From Pseudazoarcus pumilus (GTDB lineage: Bacteria > Pseudomonadota > Gammaproteobacteria > Burkholderiales > Rhodocyclaceae), in contig NZ_CP025682.1 in assembly GCF_002872475.1 (NCBI RefSeq), forward strand, positions 1,550,001-1,614,000: a DNA stretch of 64,000 nucleotides, in the 5' to 3' direction. Both the position numbers and the translations under genes were made by a program. The notes under the pieces are model-generated. The model saw only the letters and a program-made list of their open reading frames with translations. It did not search any database and was not told the DNA's origin. The stretch's first letter is position 1, and every line of letters begins with the position of its first letter. Positions 48,177 through 56,758 of the stretch are shown one piece after another.

Positions 48177-48464
48177 ATGAGCGACCGACTACAGGGCGAG
48201 GCCCGCAAGGACGCACTCGCCGAGCTCGAGAACTGGCAGGAAGTGAGCGGACGTGACGCGATCACGCGCAGCCTGCGCTTTGCCGATTTCAACGCCGCCT
48301 TCGGCTTCATGAGCCGGGTGGCACTGAAGGCCGAGCAGATGGGTCACCATCCCGAGTGGTTCAACGTCTTCAACCGCGTCGACATCACGCTGTCGACGCA
48401 TGACGCAGGCGGCCTGACCGCGCTCGACGTGAAACTGGCGAAGTTCATCGATTCGCTTGCCTGA
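48177..48464 (+). CDS. Pterin-4a-carbinolamine dehydratase
   Basis: This 95-residue enzyme dehydrates pterin carbinolamine during aromatic hydroxylase cycles. It has [20 protein letters not shown], which contains the catalytic His pair and PEW motif, and a C-terminal [13 protein letters not shown]. The ATG at 48177 has a perfect GGAGG site 8 bases upstream. No phenylalanine hydroxylase is adjacent. Confidence 0.93.
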   Translation: MSDRLQGEARKDALAELENWQEVSGRDAITRSLRFADFNAAFGFMSRVALKAEQMGHHPEWFNVFNRVDITLSTHDAGGLTALDVKLAKFIDSLA

Positions 48465-48485
48465 GGCCGCCTGCGGCACGAGGGC

Positions 48486-49757
48486 TCAGGCCTTGTCCAG
48501 CGCCTGATCCAGATCGGCGATCAGGTCATCGACGTGCTCGATGCCGATCGACAGCCGGATCATGTCTTCGGACACGCCGGCCTTTTCCAGCTCGTCCGGG
48601 CCGAGCTGGCGGTGCGTGGTCGAGGCCGGATGGCAGGCGAGCGTCTTGCAGTCGCCGATATTGACCAGGCGCGTGACCAGTTGCAGCGCGTCCTGGAAGC
48701 GCGCACCGCCCTCGCGTCCGCCACGCACGCCGAAGTTGAGAATCCCCGAGGCGCGCCCGCCCATGTATTTTTGCACCAGCGCGTGGTCCGCATGCTCGGG
48801 CAGTCCGGCGTAATTGACCCAGTCCACCTTGGGGTGGGACTTCAGATGGGTGGCGATCTTGAGCGCGTTGTCGCAGATGCGGTCCATGCGCAGCGCCAGC
48901 GTCTCGATGCCCTGCAGGATCAAAAAGGCGTTGAACGGCGACAGCGCCGCGCCCATGTTGCGCAGCGGCACGACGCGCGCGCGGCCGATGTAGGCGGCCG
49001 GTCCCAGCGCCTCGGTGTAGATCACGCCGTGGTAGGACGCGTCCGGCTCGTTGAGTTGGCGGAACTTGTCCTTGTGCTCGGCCCATGGGAAGCGGCCCGA
49101 ATCGACGATCACGCCGCCCACCGAATTGCCGTGCCCGCCCAGGTACTTGGTCAGCGAATGCACGACGATATCCGCGCCGTGTTCGAAAGGCCGGCACAGA
49201 TAGGGCGAGGGCACGGTGTTGTCGACGATCAGCGGCACGCCGTGGCGGTGGGCGACGTCGGCCAGATGGGCGAAGTCGGTGATGTTTCCCAGCGGGTTGC
49301 CGACCGATTCGCAGAACAGCGCACGCGTGCGCTCGTCGACCAGGCGCTCGAAGCTCGCCGGGTCGCGGTGGTCGGCGAAGCGTACATCGATGCCGTACTT
49401 GGGCAGGGTGTGGGCGAACAGGTTGTAGGTGCCGCCGTAGAGCGTGCTCGAGGTGACGATGTTGTCGCCGGCCTCGGCGATGGTCTGGATCGACGCGGTG
49501 ATTGCCGCCATGCCCGAGGCCATGGCCAGCGAGGCCACGCCGCCTTCCATCTCCGCCAGACGCTTTTCGAGCACGTCGTTGGTCGGATTCATGATGCGCG
49601 TGTAGATGTTGCCCTGGACCTTGAGGTCGAACAGGTCGGCGCCGTGCTGCGTGTCGTCGAAGGCGTAGGAAGTGGTCTGGTAAATCGGTACCGCGACCGC
49701 GCGCGTGGTCGGGTCGGGCTGGTAGCCGCCGTGGACGGCGAGGGTTTCGATCTTCAT
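48486..49757 (-). CDS. O-acetylhomoserine aminocarboxypropyltransferase (sulfhydrylase)
   Basis: This PLP enzyme of 423 residues makes homocysteine from O-acetylhomoserine and sulfide. It begins MKIETLAVHGGYQPDPTTRA and has VPIYQTTSYAFDDTQHGADL. The PLP-binding Lys lies in VVHSLTKYLGGHGNSVGGVI. MetY-type enzymes share LNFGVRGGREGGARF-like sequence near residue 330. The start at ATG 49757 follows GGGAG. It stands alone and may use a promoter upstream in the 51-bp gap before the PabB-PabC fusion gene. Confidence 0.93.
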   Translation of the reverse strand: MKIETLAVHGGYQPDPTTRAVAVPIYQTTSYAFDDTQHGADLFDLKVQGNIYTRIMNPTNDVLEKRLAEMEGGVASLAMASGMAAITASIQTIAEAGDNIVTSSTLYGGTYNLFAHTLPKYGIDVRFADHRDPASFERLVDERTRALFCESVGNPLGNITDFAHLADVAHRHGVPLIVDNTVPSPYLCRPFEHGADIVVHSLTKYLGGHGNSVGGVIVDSGRFPWAEHKDKFRQLNEPDASYHGVIYTEALGPAAYIGRARVVPLRNMGAALSPFNAFLILQGIETLALRMDRICDNALKIATHLKSHPKVDWVNYAGLPEHADHALVQKYMGGRASGILNFGVRGGREGGARFQDALQLVTRLVNIGDCKTLACHPASTTHRQLGPDELEKAGVSEDMIRLSIGIEHVDDLIADLDQALDKA

Positions 49758-49808
49758 GCGTCGTACTCCCACGTGCTCGATGAAATGGAAGTCCGAGTAT
49801 AGCCGCGC

Positions 49809-51590
49809 TCAATCGCTCAGCGTGGCGCGCAGCAAGCCGCGCAGCGCGTTGCCGACGAACACGCGGCGGGCCGCCGCCAGATGCGTGCGATCGATCACGG
49901 CCTCGCGCGCCCGACCGCTTTCGATCAGTTCGCGGCGCAGCACGCCATCGAGCGCGCCGGCGGCGAGCGGCGGGGTGAGCAGCGCACCGTCCTCATCTTC
50001 GATGAAGACGGAAGTGCGCGCGCCCTCGACCAGTTGGTCGCGTTCGTTGAAGAACAGCACGTCGAACAGACCGGCCGCGGAGGCCTCGCGCAACGCCGCA
50101 TCGTAGCGTGCGCGGGCAGTGGTCTTGTGACGCGCGAGCACGTCGTCGGAGCGCAGGCGCGAGGCAGCGAAGCCGACGCGCACCGGTTCGGGCAGCGCCT
50201 GCAGCGGCCCGCCGTCGAGCATCAGACGTCCGTCCGGCGACAGTTCCAGGCGCACCCGATGCGGACCCTGGAGAGAGCCGGCGTGGGCATACAGGATCGC
50301 GCGCACCGTCGCGCTGTCGCAGTCGAAGCCGAAGAAGCCGGCCGAGGCTGTCAGTCGTGCGAGATGGCGCTCGAGCAGCGGATAGGGCGCATCGGACTGC
50401 GGCTCGCAGCGCAGTGTCTCGATCAGGCCAAAGGTTGGCCGCAGACCGGTCAGGAAGCGGCCCTTGAGCAGGCACTCGTCCCATTCGCGCGTCGGCTCGG
50501 AATCGGCGACGATGCCGCTGCCCAGGCCGCAACGAAAGTGGCCGCGTGCATCGGCCTCGAGGGTGCGAATCGGCACGCTGAAGCGAAAATCCCCGTCCGG
50601 CGCGAGCCAGCCCAGCGCGCCGCAATACAAGCCGCGCGGCGCGGGTTCGAGTTCGCGGATGATCTCCATCGCACGGATCTTCGGCGCCCCGGTGACCGAG
50701 CCGCAGGGAAACAGCGCGCGAAAGATGGTCGCCAGATCGGCGTCGATCGGTTCGGCCGAAATCGTCGAAGTCATCTGCCACAGCGTCGGATAGGCCTCGA
50801 CGTCGAGCAGGCTGTCGACCCGCACGCCGCCGGGCGGCGCCAGGCGGCCCAGGTCGTTGCGGATGAGGTCGACGATCATGACGTTCTCGGCGCGATCCTT
50901 CTCCGAGGCGGTGAGTGCTTCGGGCCCGGCTTCGCGCGGCGCCGTGCCCTTCATCGGCCGGCAGGTCAGGCGTAGCCCGCTGCGTTCGACGAACAGCTCG
51001 GGCGAGCGCGACAGGATGCAGCCGTCGGCGTGATGCAGATAGGTCCCGAAGCGCACCGGCTGGCGCTCGCGCAGGGCGGCGTAGAGCGCCAGCGACTCGC
51101 CGAGGATCCGTCCGCGCAGCGCGAAGGTGTAATTGACCTGGTAGCAGTCGCCGGCCTCGATGAACGCACGGATGCGCGCCACGCCATCGCGGTAGGTGTT
51201 CGCGTCGAGAGCGCGACGCACGTCGCCGACCGCGGCTACGCGCTGATGTTCATCCAGGCCGGCGAGGGCCGCGTCGATCGCGATCGCGGTGCGATCGGGA
51301 GGCATCTTGGTGGCCTGCGAGAAGACCCATACGGTCATCAGCGGCGCGTTTGCCGCCCGTGCGGTGCGCGCCAGTCGCGGTTCGAGCGCTTGGCCCAGCT
51401 CGAAGCTCGCTGCGATCGCGACCCACTTCCCGCGACGCCGGGCCGCCTCGATATGCGCGAACACCGCATCGATCTCGTCGGTGCGGTGACACACGATGGT
51501 CTCGCACAAGCCCTCGAGCAGCAGGTCGCCCCCGCCGGAGAGGTTGTCGTCGAACAGCGCGAAGGTCGAGGTGATGTCGAGGGCGGACAT
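49809..51590 (-). CDS. Fused aminodeoxychorismate synthase component I / aminodeoxychorismate lyase
   Basis: The 593-residue protein combines PabB (residues about 1-375) and PabC (about 385-593) for p-aminobenzoate synthesis. PabB motifs are CYQVNYTFALRGRI, CRPMKGTAPREAGPEA, NVMIVDLIRNDLGRL and CGSVTGAPKIRAMEII. The PabC part has LLERHLARLTASAGFFGFD, the PLP Lys region around LARHKTTARARYDAALRE, and FFNERDQLVEGARTSVFIED. PabB-PabC fusions are known in several bacteria, so the fusion is not novel. A separate PabA glutaminase must be elsewhere. Confidence 0.92.
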   Translation of the reverse strand: MSALDITSTFALFDDNLSGGGDLLLEGLCETIVCHRTDEIDAVFAHIEAARRRGKWVAIAASFELGQALEPRLARTARAANAPLMTVWVFSQATKMPPDRTAIAIDAALAGLDEHQRVAAVGDVRRALDANTYRDGVARIRAFIEAGDCYQVNYTFALRGRILGESLALYAALRERQPVRFGTYLHHADGCILSRSPELFVERSGLRLTCRPMKGTAPREAGPEALTASEKDRAENVMIVDLIRNDLGRLAPPGGVRVDSLLDVEAYPTLWQMTSTISAEPIDADLATIFRALFPCGSVTGAPKIRAMEIIRELEPAPRGLYCGALGWLAPDGDFRFSVPIRTLEADARGHFRCGLGSGIVADSEPTREWDECLLKGRFLTGLRPTFGLIETLRCEPQSDAPYPLLERHLARLTASAGFFGFDCDSATVRAILYAHAGSLQGPHRVRLELSPDGRLMLDGGPLQALPEPVRVGFAASRLRSDDVLARHKTTARARYDAALREASAAGLFDVLFFNERDQLVEGARTSVFIEDEDGALLTPPLAAGALDGVLRRELIESGRAREAVIDRTHLAAARRVFVGNALRGLLRATLSD

Positions 51591-51628
51591 GAAAGGGCCG
51601 GCGTCAAGAATGGCGCGATGGTAGCCGA

Positions 51629-54600
51629 TCAGTGGAAATCGCGGCTGCGCGCGTCGAGCGTGCCGAGCAGTTCCGATCGATCCACGACGCGCCCGGCGAT
51701 CAGATGAACGACACGGCCCTCGCGCCGGATCTGGCCGAACACGCCCAGCAGACGCGCGCCGAGCAGTTCGCGCCGCTGACGTTCGAGCAGTTCGGCGTGC
51801 ACGATCACATTGACCATTCCGGTCTCGTCCTCGAGCGTGATGAACATCGTGCCCTTCGCGGTGCTAGGGCGCTGGCGACAGGTCACCAGCCCGGCTGCGC
51901 GCGCGATCTGCCGGTCGGCGCAGTCCATGATCCGGGCGGCGGGGTCGAAGCGTTCGCCTTGCAGGCGTGCGCGCAGCAGCGCCAGTGGGTGACGACCCAG
52001 CGTGAAGCCGAGTCTGGCGTAGTCGGCAAGCAGATCCGCCGCTTCGGACGGCGCAGCCAGTTCGGCCTGCGTCTCATGTACCGGTGCGCCGGCCAGCACA
52101 TCGTCGTGGCTGCGGGTCGCGGCGGCCTGCCACAGCGCCTGACGACGATGACCGGCGAGTGTGGCCAGCGCGCCGGCTGCGGCCAGACGGCGCAGCGTCG
52201 CCGCATCCAGCCGCGCACGCGCGGCCAGGTCGTCGACCGAATCGAAGGCCTGCTGGCGCCGCGCGGTGACGATGCGCGCGGCTGCATCGCGCGTCAGACC
52301 ACGCACCCGGTGCAGACCCAGACGCACCGCCGGCGCAGGGACGATGCCGGGAAGGGGCGTGGAGGGCGCATCATCACCACAGGCTTCGAGCGCGCATTCG
52401 CCGTCGCTGGCGGTGACATCCGGGCCGCGTACGACGACGCCGTGACGGCGCGCGTCCTGGATCAGTTGCGCGGGCGCGTAAAAGCCCATCGGCTGGCTGT
52501 CGAGCAGGCCGCACAGAAAAGCCGCCGGCTCGAAGCGCTTGAGCCATGCCGAGAAATACACCAGCAGCGCGAAGCTGGCGGCGTGCGATTCGGGAAAGCC
52601 GTAGCTGCCGAAGCCCTCGATCTGGTCGCACAGACGCTGCGCGAATTCGGGTGCGAAACCGCGCTCGGCCATGCCGTCGAGCAGACGCGCTCGGTACTGC
52701 TCCAGCTCACCCTTGCGGCGCCAGGCACCCATCGAGCGGCGCAGCCGGTCCGCGTCGCCCGGCGTGAAACCGGCGGCCTCGACAGCCAGCTGCATGACCT
52801 GTTCCTGAAAGATGGGCACACCCAGCGTGCGCTCGAGTACGCGCCGCACGCCGGCGTCCGAGCGCGCATTGCTCGAGCGCGGGTAGTCCACCGGCAGGCC
52901 GGCGGCGATGCGATCGCGTGCGCGCAGATAGGGGTGCACCATGCCGCCCTGGATGGGGCCGGGGCGCACGATCGCGACCTCGACCACCAGATCGTAGAAG
53001 CACGCGGGCTTGAGCCGTGGCAGCATCGTCATCTGTGCGCGCGATTCGATCTGGAACACGCCGATCGAGTCGGCCTGCGAGAGCATTTCATACACGGCCG
53101 GGATTTCGCGTGGAATGTCGGCCAGCCCGAAACGCCAGCCACGCCAGCGCGAGACCATCGCCAGTGTGCGGCGCAGCGCCGTGAGCATGCCCAGCGCGAG
53201 CACGTCGATCTTGAGCAGGCCGACCGCTTCCAGATCGTCCTTGTCCCACTGGATCACGGTGCGATCGGGCATCGCCGCGTTCTCGACCGGCACCAGTTCG
53301 TCGAGCCGTCCGCGCGCGATCACGAAGCCGCCCACGTGCTGCGACAGATGACGGGGAAAGCCGGTCAACTCACGGGCCAGTTCGACGAGCAGGCGCATCT
53401 CGCGCGCGTCCGGGTCGAAACCCGCCTCGCGCAGGCGCTCGGGCAGGTTCTCGCTGTGGTCGAACCAGCGCTGCTCGCGCGTCAACTGGTCGACGCGCTG
53501 CGCGGGCAGGCCCAGCGCACGCGCCACGTCACGCAGCGCGCCGCGCGTGCGGTAGCGGATCACCGTGGCGGCCAGCGCGGCACGTTCGCGGCCGTAGTTC
53601 GCGTAGATGTACTGGATGACTTCCTCGCGCCGCTCGTGCTCGAAGTCCACATCGATGTCGGGCGGCTCGTCGCGCTCGCGCGAGACGAAGCGCTCGAACA
53701 GCATGATGCCCAGTTCCGGATCGACCTCGGTGATGCCCAGCGCCCAGCACACGGCCGAATTCGCCGCCGAGCCGCGCCCCTGACACAGGATGTCGCGCTC
53801 GCGCGCGAAGCGCACGATGTCGTGCACGGTCAGGAAATAGGGTTCGTATCCCAGTTCCGCGATCAGCGCCAGCTCGTGCTCGACGAGTTGCCGGATGCGT
53901 GCGCGGGCGGCGGCGCTGCGCGCGCGCTGGGTCTCGCGCCAGTCCAGCCCGCGCTCGACCAGTTCGCGCAGCCAGGCGGTGGGCGTGCGACCGGCCGGCA
54001 CGAGGTCGTCCGGGTATTCGTAGCGCAGCTCGTTCAGGCTGAACGTGCAGCGCGCGGCCAGGGTCAGCGTCTCGGCGAGCAGCCCCGACGGGTAGCGGCG
54101 CGCCAGTTCCGCGCGCTCATGCAGGTGGCGGTCGGCGTTGGGCGCGAGCCGCAGGCCGGCCTCGGCCAGCGTGCAGCGCAGCCGGGTGGCGCTGAGCACG
54201 TCGGCCAGGCGTCGACGGGCGGCGTCGTGCATCAGCGCACCGGTGGCGGCCAGCGCCGGGATGCCGGCACTGCGCGCTGCACGCAGCAGCGCGGCGAGCC
54301 GCCCTGCGTCGTCCGCGCCCAGATGCAATGCGACGGTGAGCCAGGTTTCGTTCGCGAAGCGCGTCGCGAGCCAGCGTGCGTCGGCCGCGATCGCGGCCTC
54401 GTCGAGCTGCACATCCTCAGGCGGTACGAGCAGTGCGCTGCAACCGGGCAGACCGTCTTCGAGATCGGCGCGGCACAGATGGTAGGTGCCCTTGTGGGCG
54501 GCACGACGGCCGCGCGTGATCAGCCTAGACAGTGCAGCGTAGCCGTGACGATCGCGCGCGATCAGCACCACGCGCGGACCGTCCGCGAGCGCGATCTCGC

Positions 54601-54838
54601 TGCCGATGATCAGCCGGATGGGGGTTTCATCGCGCCTCGCCTGCTGGTGCGCGCGCACGATGCCGGCGAGCGAACACTCGTCGGTGATCGCGATCGCCGC
54701 ATAGCCCAGCGTGGCGGCGCGCTCGACGAGTTCCTCCGGGTGGGAGGCACCGCGCTGGAAGCTGAAGTTGCTCAGGCAGTGCAGTTCGGCGAAAGCGGGT
54801 GGAGCTGGGCGCACCGAATGCGATCGATGACTGTACAT
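51629..54838 (-). CDS. dnaE2: Error-prone DNA polymerase DnaE2
   Basis: DnaE2 is the C-family polymerase of the ImuA-ImuB-DnaE2 mutasome for damage-induced translesion synthesis. The 1,069-residue protein has an N-terminal PHP domain (AELHCLSNFSFQRGASHPEE), the polymerase core with CQGRGSAANSAVCWALGIT, PPDIDVDFEHERREEVIQYI and KIDVLALGMLTALRR, and a C-terminal OB domain (GLVTCRQRPSTAKGTMFITL). The ATG at 54838 lies inside a LexA box and 6 bases after a TATACT -10 element, so the mRNA may be leaderless. GTG at 54814 is an alternative start. It is separated from imuAB by about 4.3 kb. Confidence 0.94.
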   Translation of the reverse strand: MYSHRSHSVRPAPPAFAELHCLSNFSFQRGASHPEELVERAATLGYAAIAITDECSLAGIVRAHQQARRDETPIRLIIGSEIALADGPRVVLIARDRHGYAALSRLITRGRRAAHKGTYHLCRADLEDGLPGCSALLVPPEDVQLDEAAIAADARWLATRFANETWLTVALHLGADDAGRLAALLRAARSAGIPALAATGALMHDAARRRLADVLSATRLRCTLAEAGLRLAPNADRHLHERAELARRYPSGLLAETLTLAARCTFSLNELRYEYPDDLVPAGRTPTAWLRELVERGLDWRETQRARSAAARARIRQLVEHELALIAELGYEPYFLTVHDIVRFARERDILCQGRGSAANSAVCWALGITEVDPELGIMLFERFVSRERDEPPDIDVDFEHERREEVIQYIYANYGRERAALAATVIRYRTRGALRDVARALGLPAQRVDQLTREQRWFDHSENLPERLREAGFDPDAREMRLLVELARELTGFPRHLSQHVGGFVIARGRLDELVPVENAAMPDRTVIQWDKDDLEAVGLLKIDVLALGMLTALRRTLAMVSRWRGWRFGLADIPREIPAVYEMLSQADSIGVFQIESRAQMTMLPRLKPACFYDLVVEVAIVRPGPIQGGMVHPYLRARDRIAAGLPVDYPRSSNARSDAGVRRVLERTLGVPIFQEQVMQLAVEAAGFTPGDADRLRRSMGAWRRKGELEQYRARLLDGMAERGFAPEFAQRLCDQIEGFGSYGFPESHAASFALLVYFSAWLKRFEPAAFLCGLLDSQPMGFYAPAQLIQDARRHGVVVRGPDVTASDGECALEACGDDAPSTPLPGIVPAPAVRLGLHRVRGLTRDAAARIVTARRQQAFDSVDDLAARARLDAATLRRLAAAGALATLAGHRRQALWQAAATRSHDDVLAGAPVHETQAELAAPSEAADLLADYARLGFTLGRHPLALLRARLQGERFDPAARIMDCADRQIARAAGLVTCRQRPSTAKGTMFITLEDETGMVNVIVHAELLERQRRELLGARLLGVFGQIRREGRVVHLIAGRVVDRSELLGTLDARSRDFH

Positions 54839-54846
54839 AAGAACAG
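54831..54846. promoter_or_regulatory. LexA box at dnaE2
   Basis: CTGTACATAAGAACAG fits CTGT-N8-ACAG perfectly. It overlaps both the -10 element TATACT and the ATG of dnaE2, so LexA would block RNA polymerase. The M61 peptidase gene is divergent, 66 bp away, and could be affected as well. Confidence 0.9.
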
Positions 54847-54911
54847 TATATCCGGGGCGGCGTCGTGAGCGCGTTAGAATGAAAAGCGTGTAAACGACCT
54901 AGCGAGGCACG

Positions 54912-56708
54912 ATGACACCCGAAATCCGCTACACGATCACGCCGCATCATCCCGAGGCCCATCTGTTCCGGGTGAGCTGCACCGTCGAGCGCCCCGACCC
55001 GTCCGGACAGATTTTCCGCCTGCCGGCGTGGATTCCCGGCAGCTACATGATCCGCGAGTTCTCGCGCAACATCGTGACCCTGTCGGCCGAGGCCGCCGGG
55101 CGCCGCCACTCGATCACCAAGATCGACAAGAACACCTGGCGCGCAGCGCCGCTCGCGGCCGGACGCAGTCTGACCGTGAACTACGACGTCTATGCCTGGG
55201 ACCTGTCGGTACGTGCCGCGCATCTGGACCAGACCCATGGCTTCTTCAACGGCACCAGCGTGTTCCTGTCCGTCGACGGACAGACCGACCGCCCGTGCCT
55301 GGTCGATATCCGCGCTCCGGCCGGTGCCGACGACTGGCAGGTCGCCACGGCGATGACACCGGCGACCAGTCTCAAGGGGGGGGCGCGCATCGGCGGATTC
55401 GGCCTGTATCGCGCAGACAGTTACGACGAGCTGGTCGACCATCCGGTCGAGATGGGGCGCTTCACGCAGGCGGTGTTCAAGGCCGGCGGCGTCGAGCACG
55501 AGATCGTGCTCACCGGGCGCCACGACTGCGACCTGGATCGCCTCACCGCAGATCTGACCAGGATCTGCGACTGGCACATTCGCCTGTTCGGCAAGCCCGC
55601 GCCGGTCGAGCGCTATGTCTTTCTCGCGACCATCGTCGGCGACGGCTACGGCGGTCTCGAGCACCGCGCCTCGACCGCGCTGCTGGCCAGCCGCAAGGAT
55701 CTGCCCTACCGCGGCATGCGCGGCATGAACAAGGACTATCGCAACTTCCTCGGCCTGTGCAGCCACGAGTACTTCCACACCTGGAACGTCAAGCGCATCA
55801 AGCCGGCCGCGTTCACGCCCTACGACTACGCGTGCGAGAACTACACGCGCCTGCTGTGGGCTTTCGAGGGGTTCACGGCGTACTACGACGATCTCGCACT
55901 GGTGCGTTCGGGCGTGATCTCGGCGGCCGACTATCTGGAACTGCTCGGCCAGACCATGAGTCGCGTGCTGCGCGGCAGCGGACGCCTCAAGCAGAGCGTG
56001 GCCGAATCCTCCTTCGACGCCTGGACCAAGTTCTATCGCCAGGACGAGAACGCGCCCAACGCCATCGTCAGCTACTACGCCAAGGGCGCGCTGGTGGCGC
56101 TCGCGCTGGACCTGCAGCTGCGCACCCAGACCGGCGGCAAGCGCAGCCTCGACGACGTCATGCGCGCGTTGTGGAAGCGCCACGGCAAGACCGGCATCGG
56201 TGTGGCCGAGGACGGCATCTTCGCCATCGTCGAGGAGATCGCCAGCGACCCCTCCGCCGAGGAAGGGCGCCGTCTGGCCGAATGGCTGCGCCGCGCGGTG
56301 AGCGGCACGGCAGATCTGCCGCTGGCGCGTCTGCTGCGCCCCTTCGGCGTCAACTGCCGCTCGGATACCTCGGCGAAAGCGCCGGTGCTGGGCGTGCGCA
56401 TGGCCTCCGGCCCCGAGGCGAAGATCGCCAGCGTCTTCGACGGCGCCGCCGCGCAGGCCGCGGGCCTGTCGGCCGGCGACGTGCTGGTGGCCTTCGACGG
56501 CCTGCGTGTGGCTGCCGGCGACGTCGAGGACATGCTGACACGCCGCAAGGCCGGCGAGACGGTGCGCGTGCACGCCTTCCGCCGCGACGAACTGATGGAG
56601 TTCGACGTCACGCTGGCCGCCCCCAGGGCCGACACCATGAAGCTCACGCTGCAGGAAAAGCCCGAGCCCTCGGTGCGGACCCTGCGCAAGGGCTGGCTCG
56701 GCCTGTGA
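54912..56708 (+). CDS. M61-family metallopeptidase with PDZ domain
   Basis: The 598-residue protein is a glycyl-aminopeptidase-type M61 enzyme. The zinc motif is HEYFHTWNVKRIKP near residue 285, with the third ligand Glu downstream in LLWAFEGFTAYYDD. An N-terminal beta-rich domain precedes it (FRLPAWIPGSYMIREFSRNI). A C-terminal PDZ-like domain (IASVFDGAAAQAAGLSAGDV) lies near residue 500. No signal peptide is evident, so it may be cytoplasmic. It lies divergent to dnaE2, 73 bp apart. Confidence 0.92.
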   Translation: MTPEIRYTITPHHPEAHLFRVSCTVERPDPSGQIFRLPAWIPGSYMIREFSRNIVTLSAEAAGRRHSITKIDKNTWRAAPLAAGRSLTVNYDVYAWDLSVRAAHLDQTHGFFNGTSVFLSVDGQTDRPCLVDIRAPAGADDWQVATAMTPATSLKGGARIGGFGLYRADSYDELVDHPVEMGRFTQAVFKAGGVEHEIVLTGRHDCDLDRLTADLTRICDWHIRLFGKPAPVERYVFLATIVGDGYGGLEHRASTALLASRKDLPYRGMRGMNKDYRNFLGLCSHEYFHTWNVKRIKPAAFTPYDYACENYTRLLWAFEGFTAYYDDLALVRSGVISAADYLELLGQTMSRVLRGSGRLKQSVAESSFDAWTKFYRQDENAPNAIVSYYAKGALVALALDLQLRTQTGGKRSLDDVMRALWKRHGKTGIGVAEDGIFAIVEEIASDPSAEEGRRLAEWLRRAVSGTADLPLARLLRPFGVNCRSDTSAKAPVLGVRMASGPEAKIASVFDGAAAQAAGLSAGDVLVAFDGLRVAAGDVEDMLTRRKAGETVRVHAFRRDELMEFDVTLAAPRADTMKLTLQEKPEPSVRTLRKGWLGL

Positions 56709-56726
56709 CAGGGTGATGCACGGAAA

Positions 56727-56756
56727 AGGCCGCTCCCGACGGGGGCGGCCTTTTTT
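56727..56756 (+). terminator. Terminator of the M61 gene, target of a group II intron
   Basis: AAGGCCGCTCCC and GGGGGCGGCCTT form a stem followed by TTTTTT, 18 bases after the M61 stop. The group II intron begins two bases after the T-tract, the insertion place preferred by class C introns. Confidence 0.88.
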
Positions 56757-56758
56757 AT

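Noticed and set aside
51632-54868. 1,078-codon antisense frame opposite dnaE2
   Set aside because: Same reason: it is a shadow of dnaE2, with low-complexity Arg/Gln/Ala-rich sequence.
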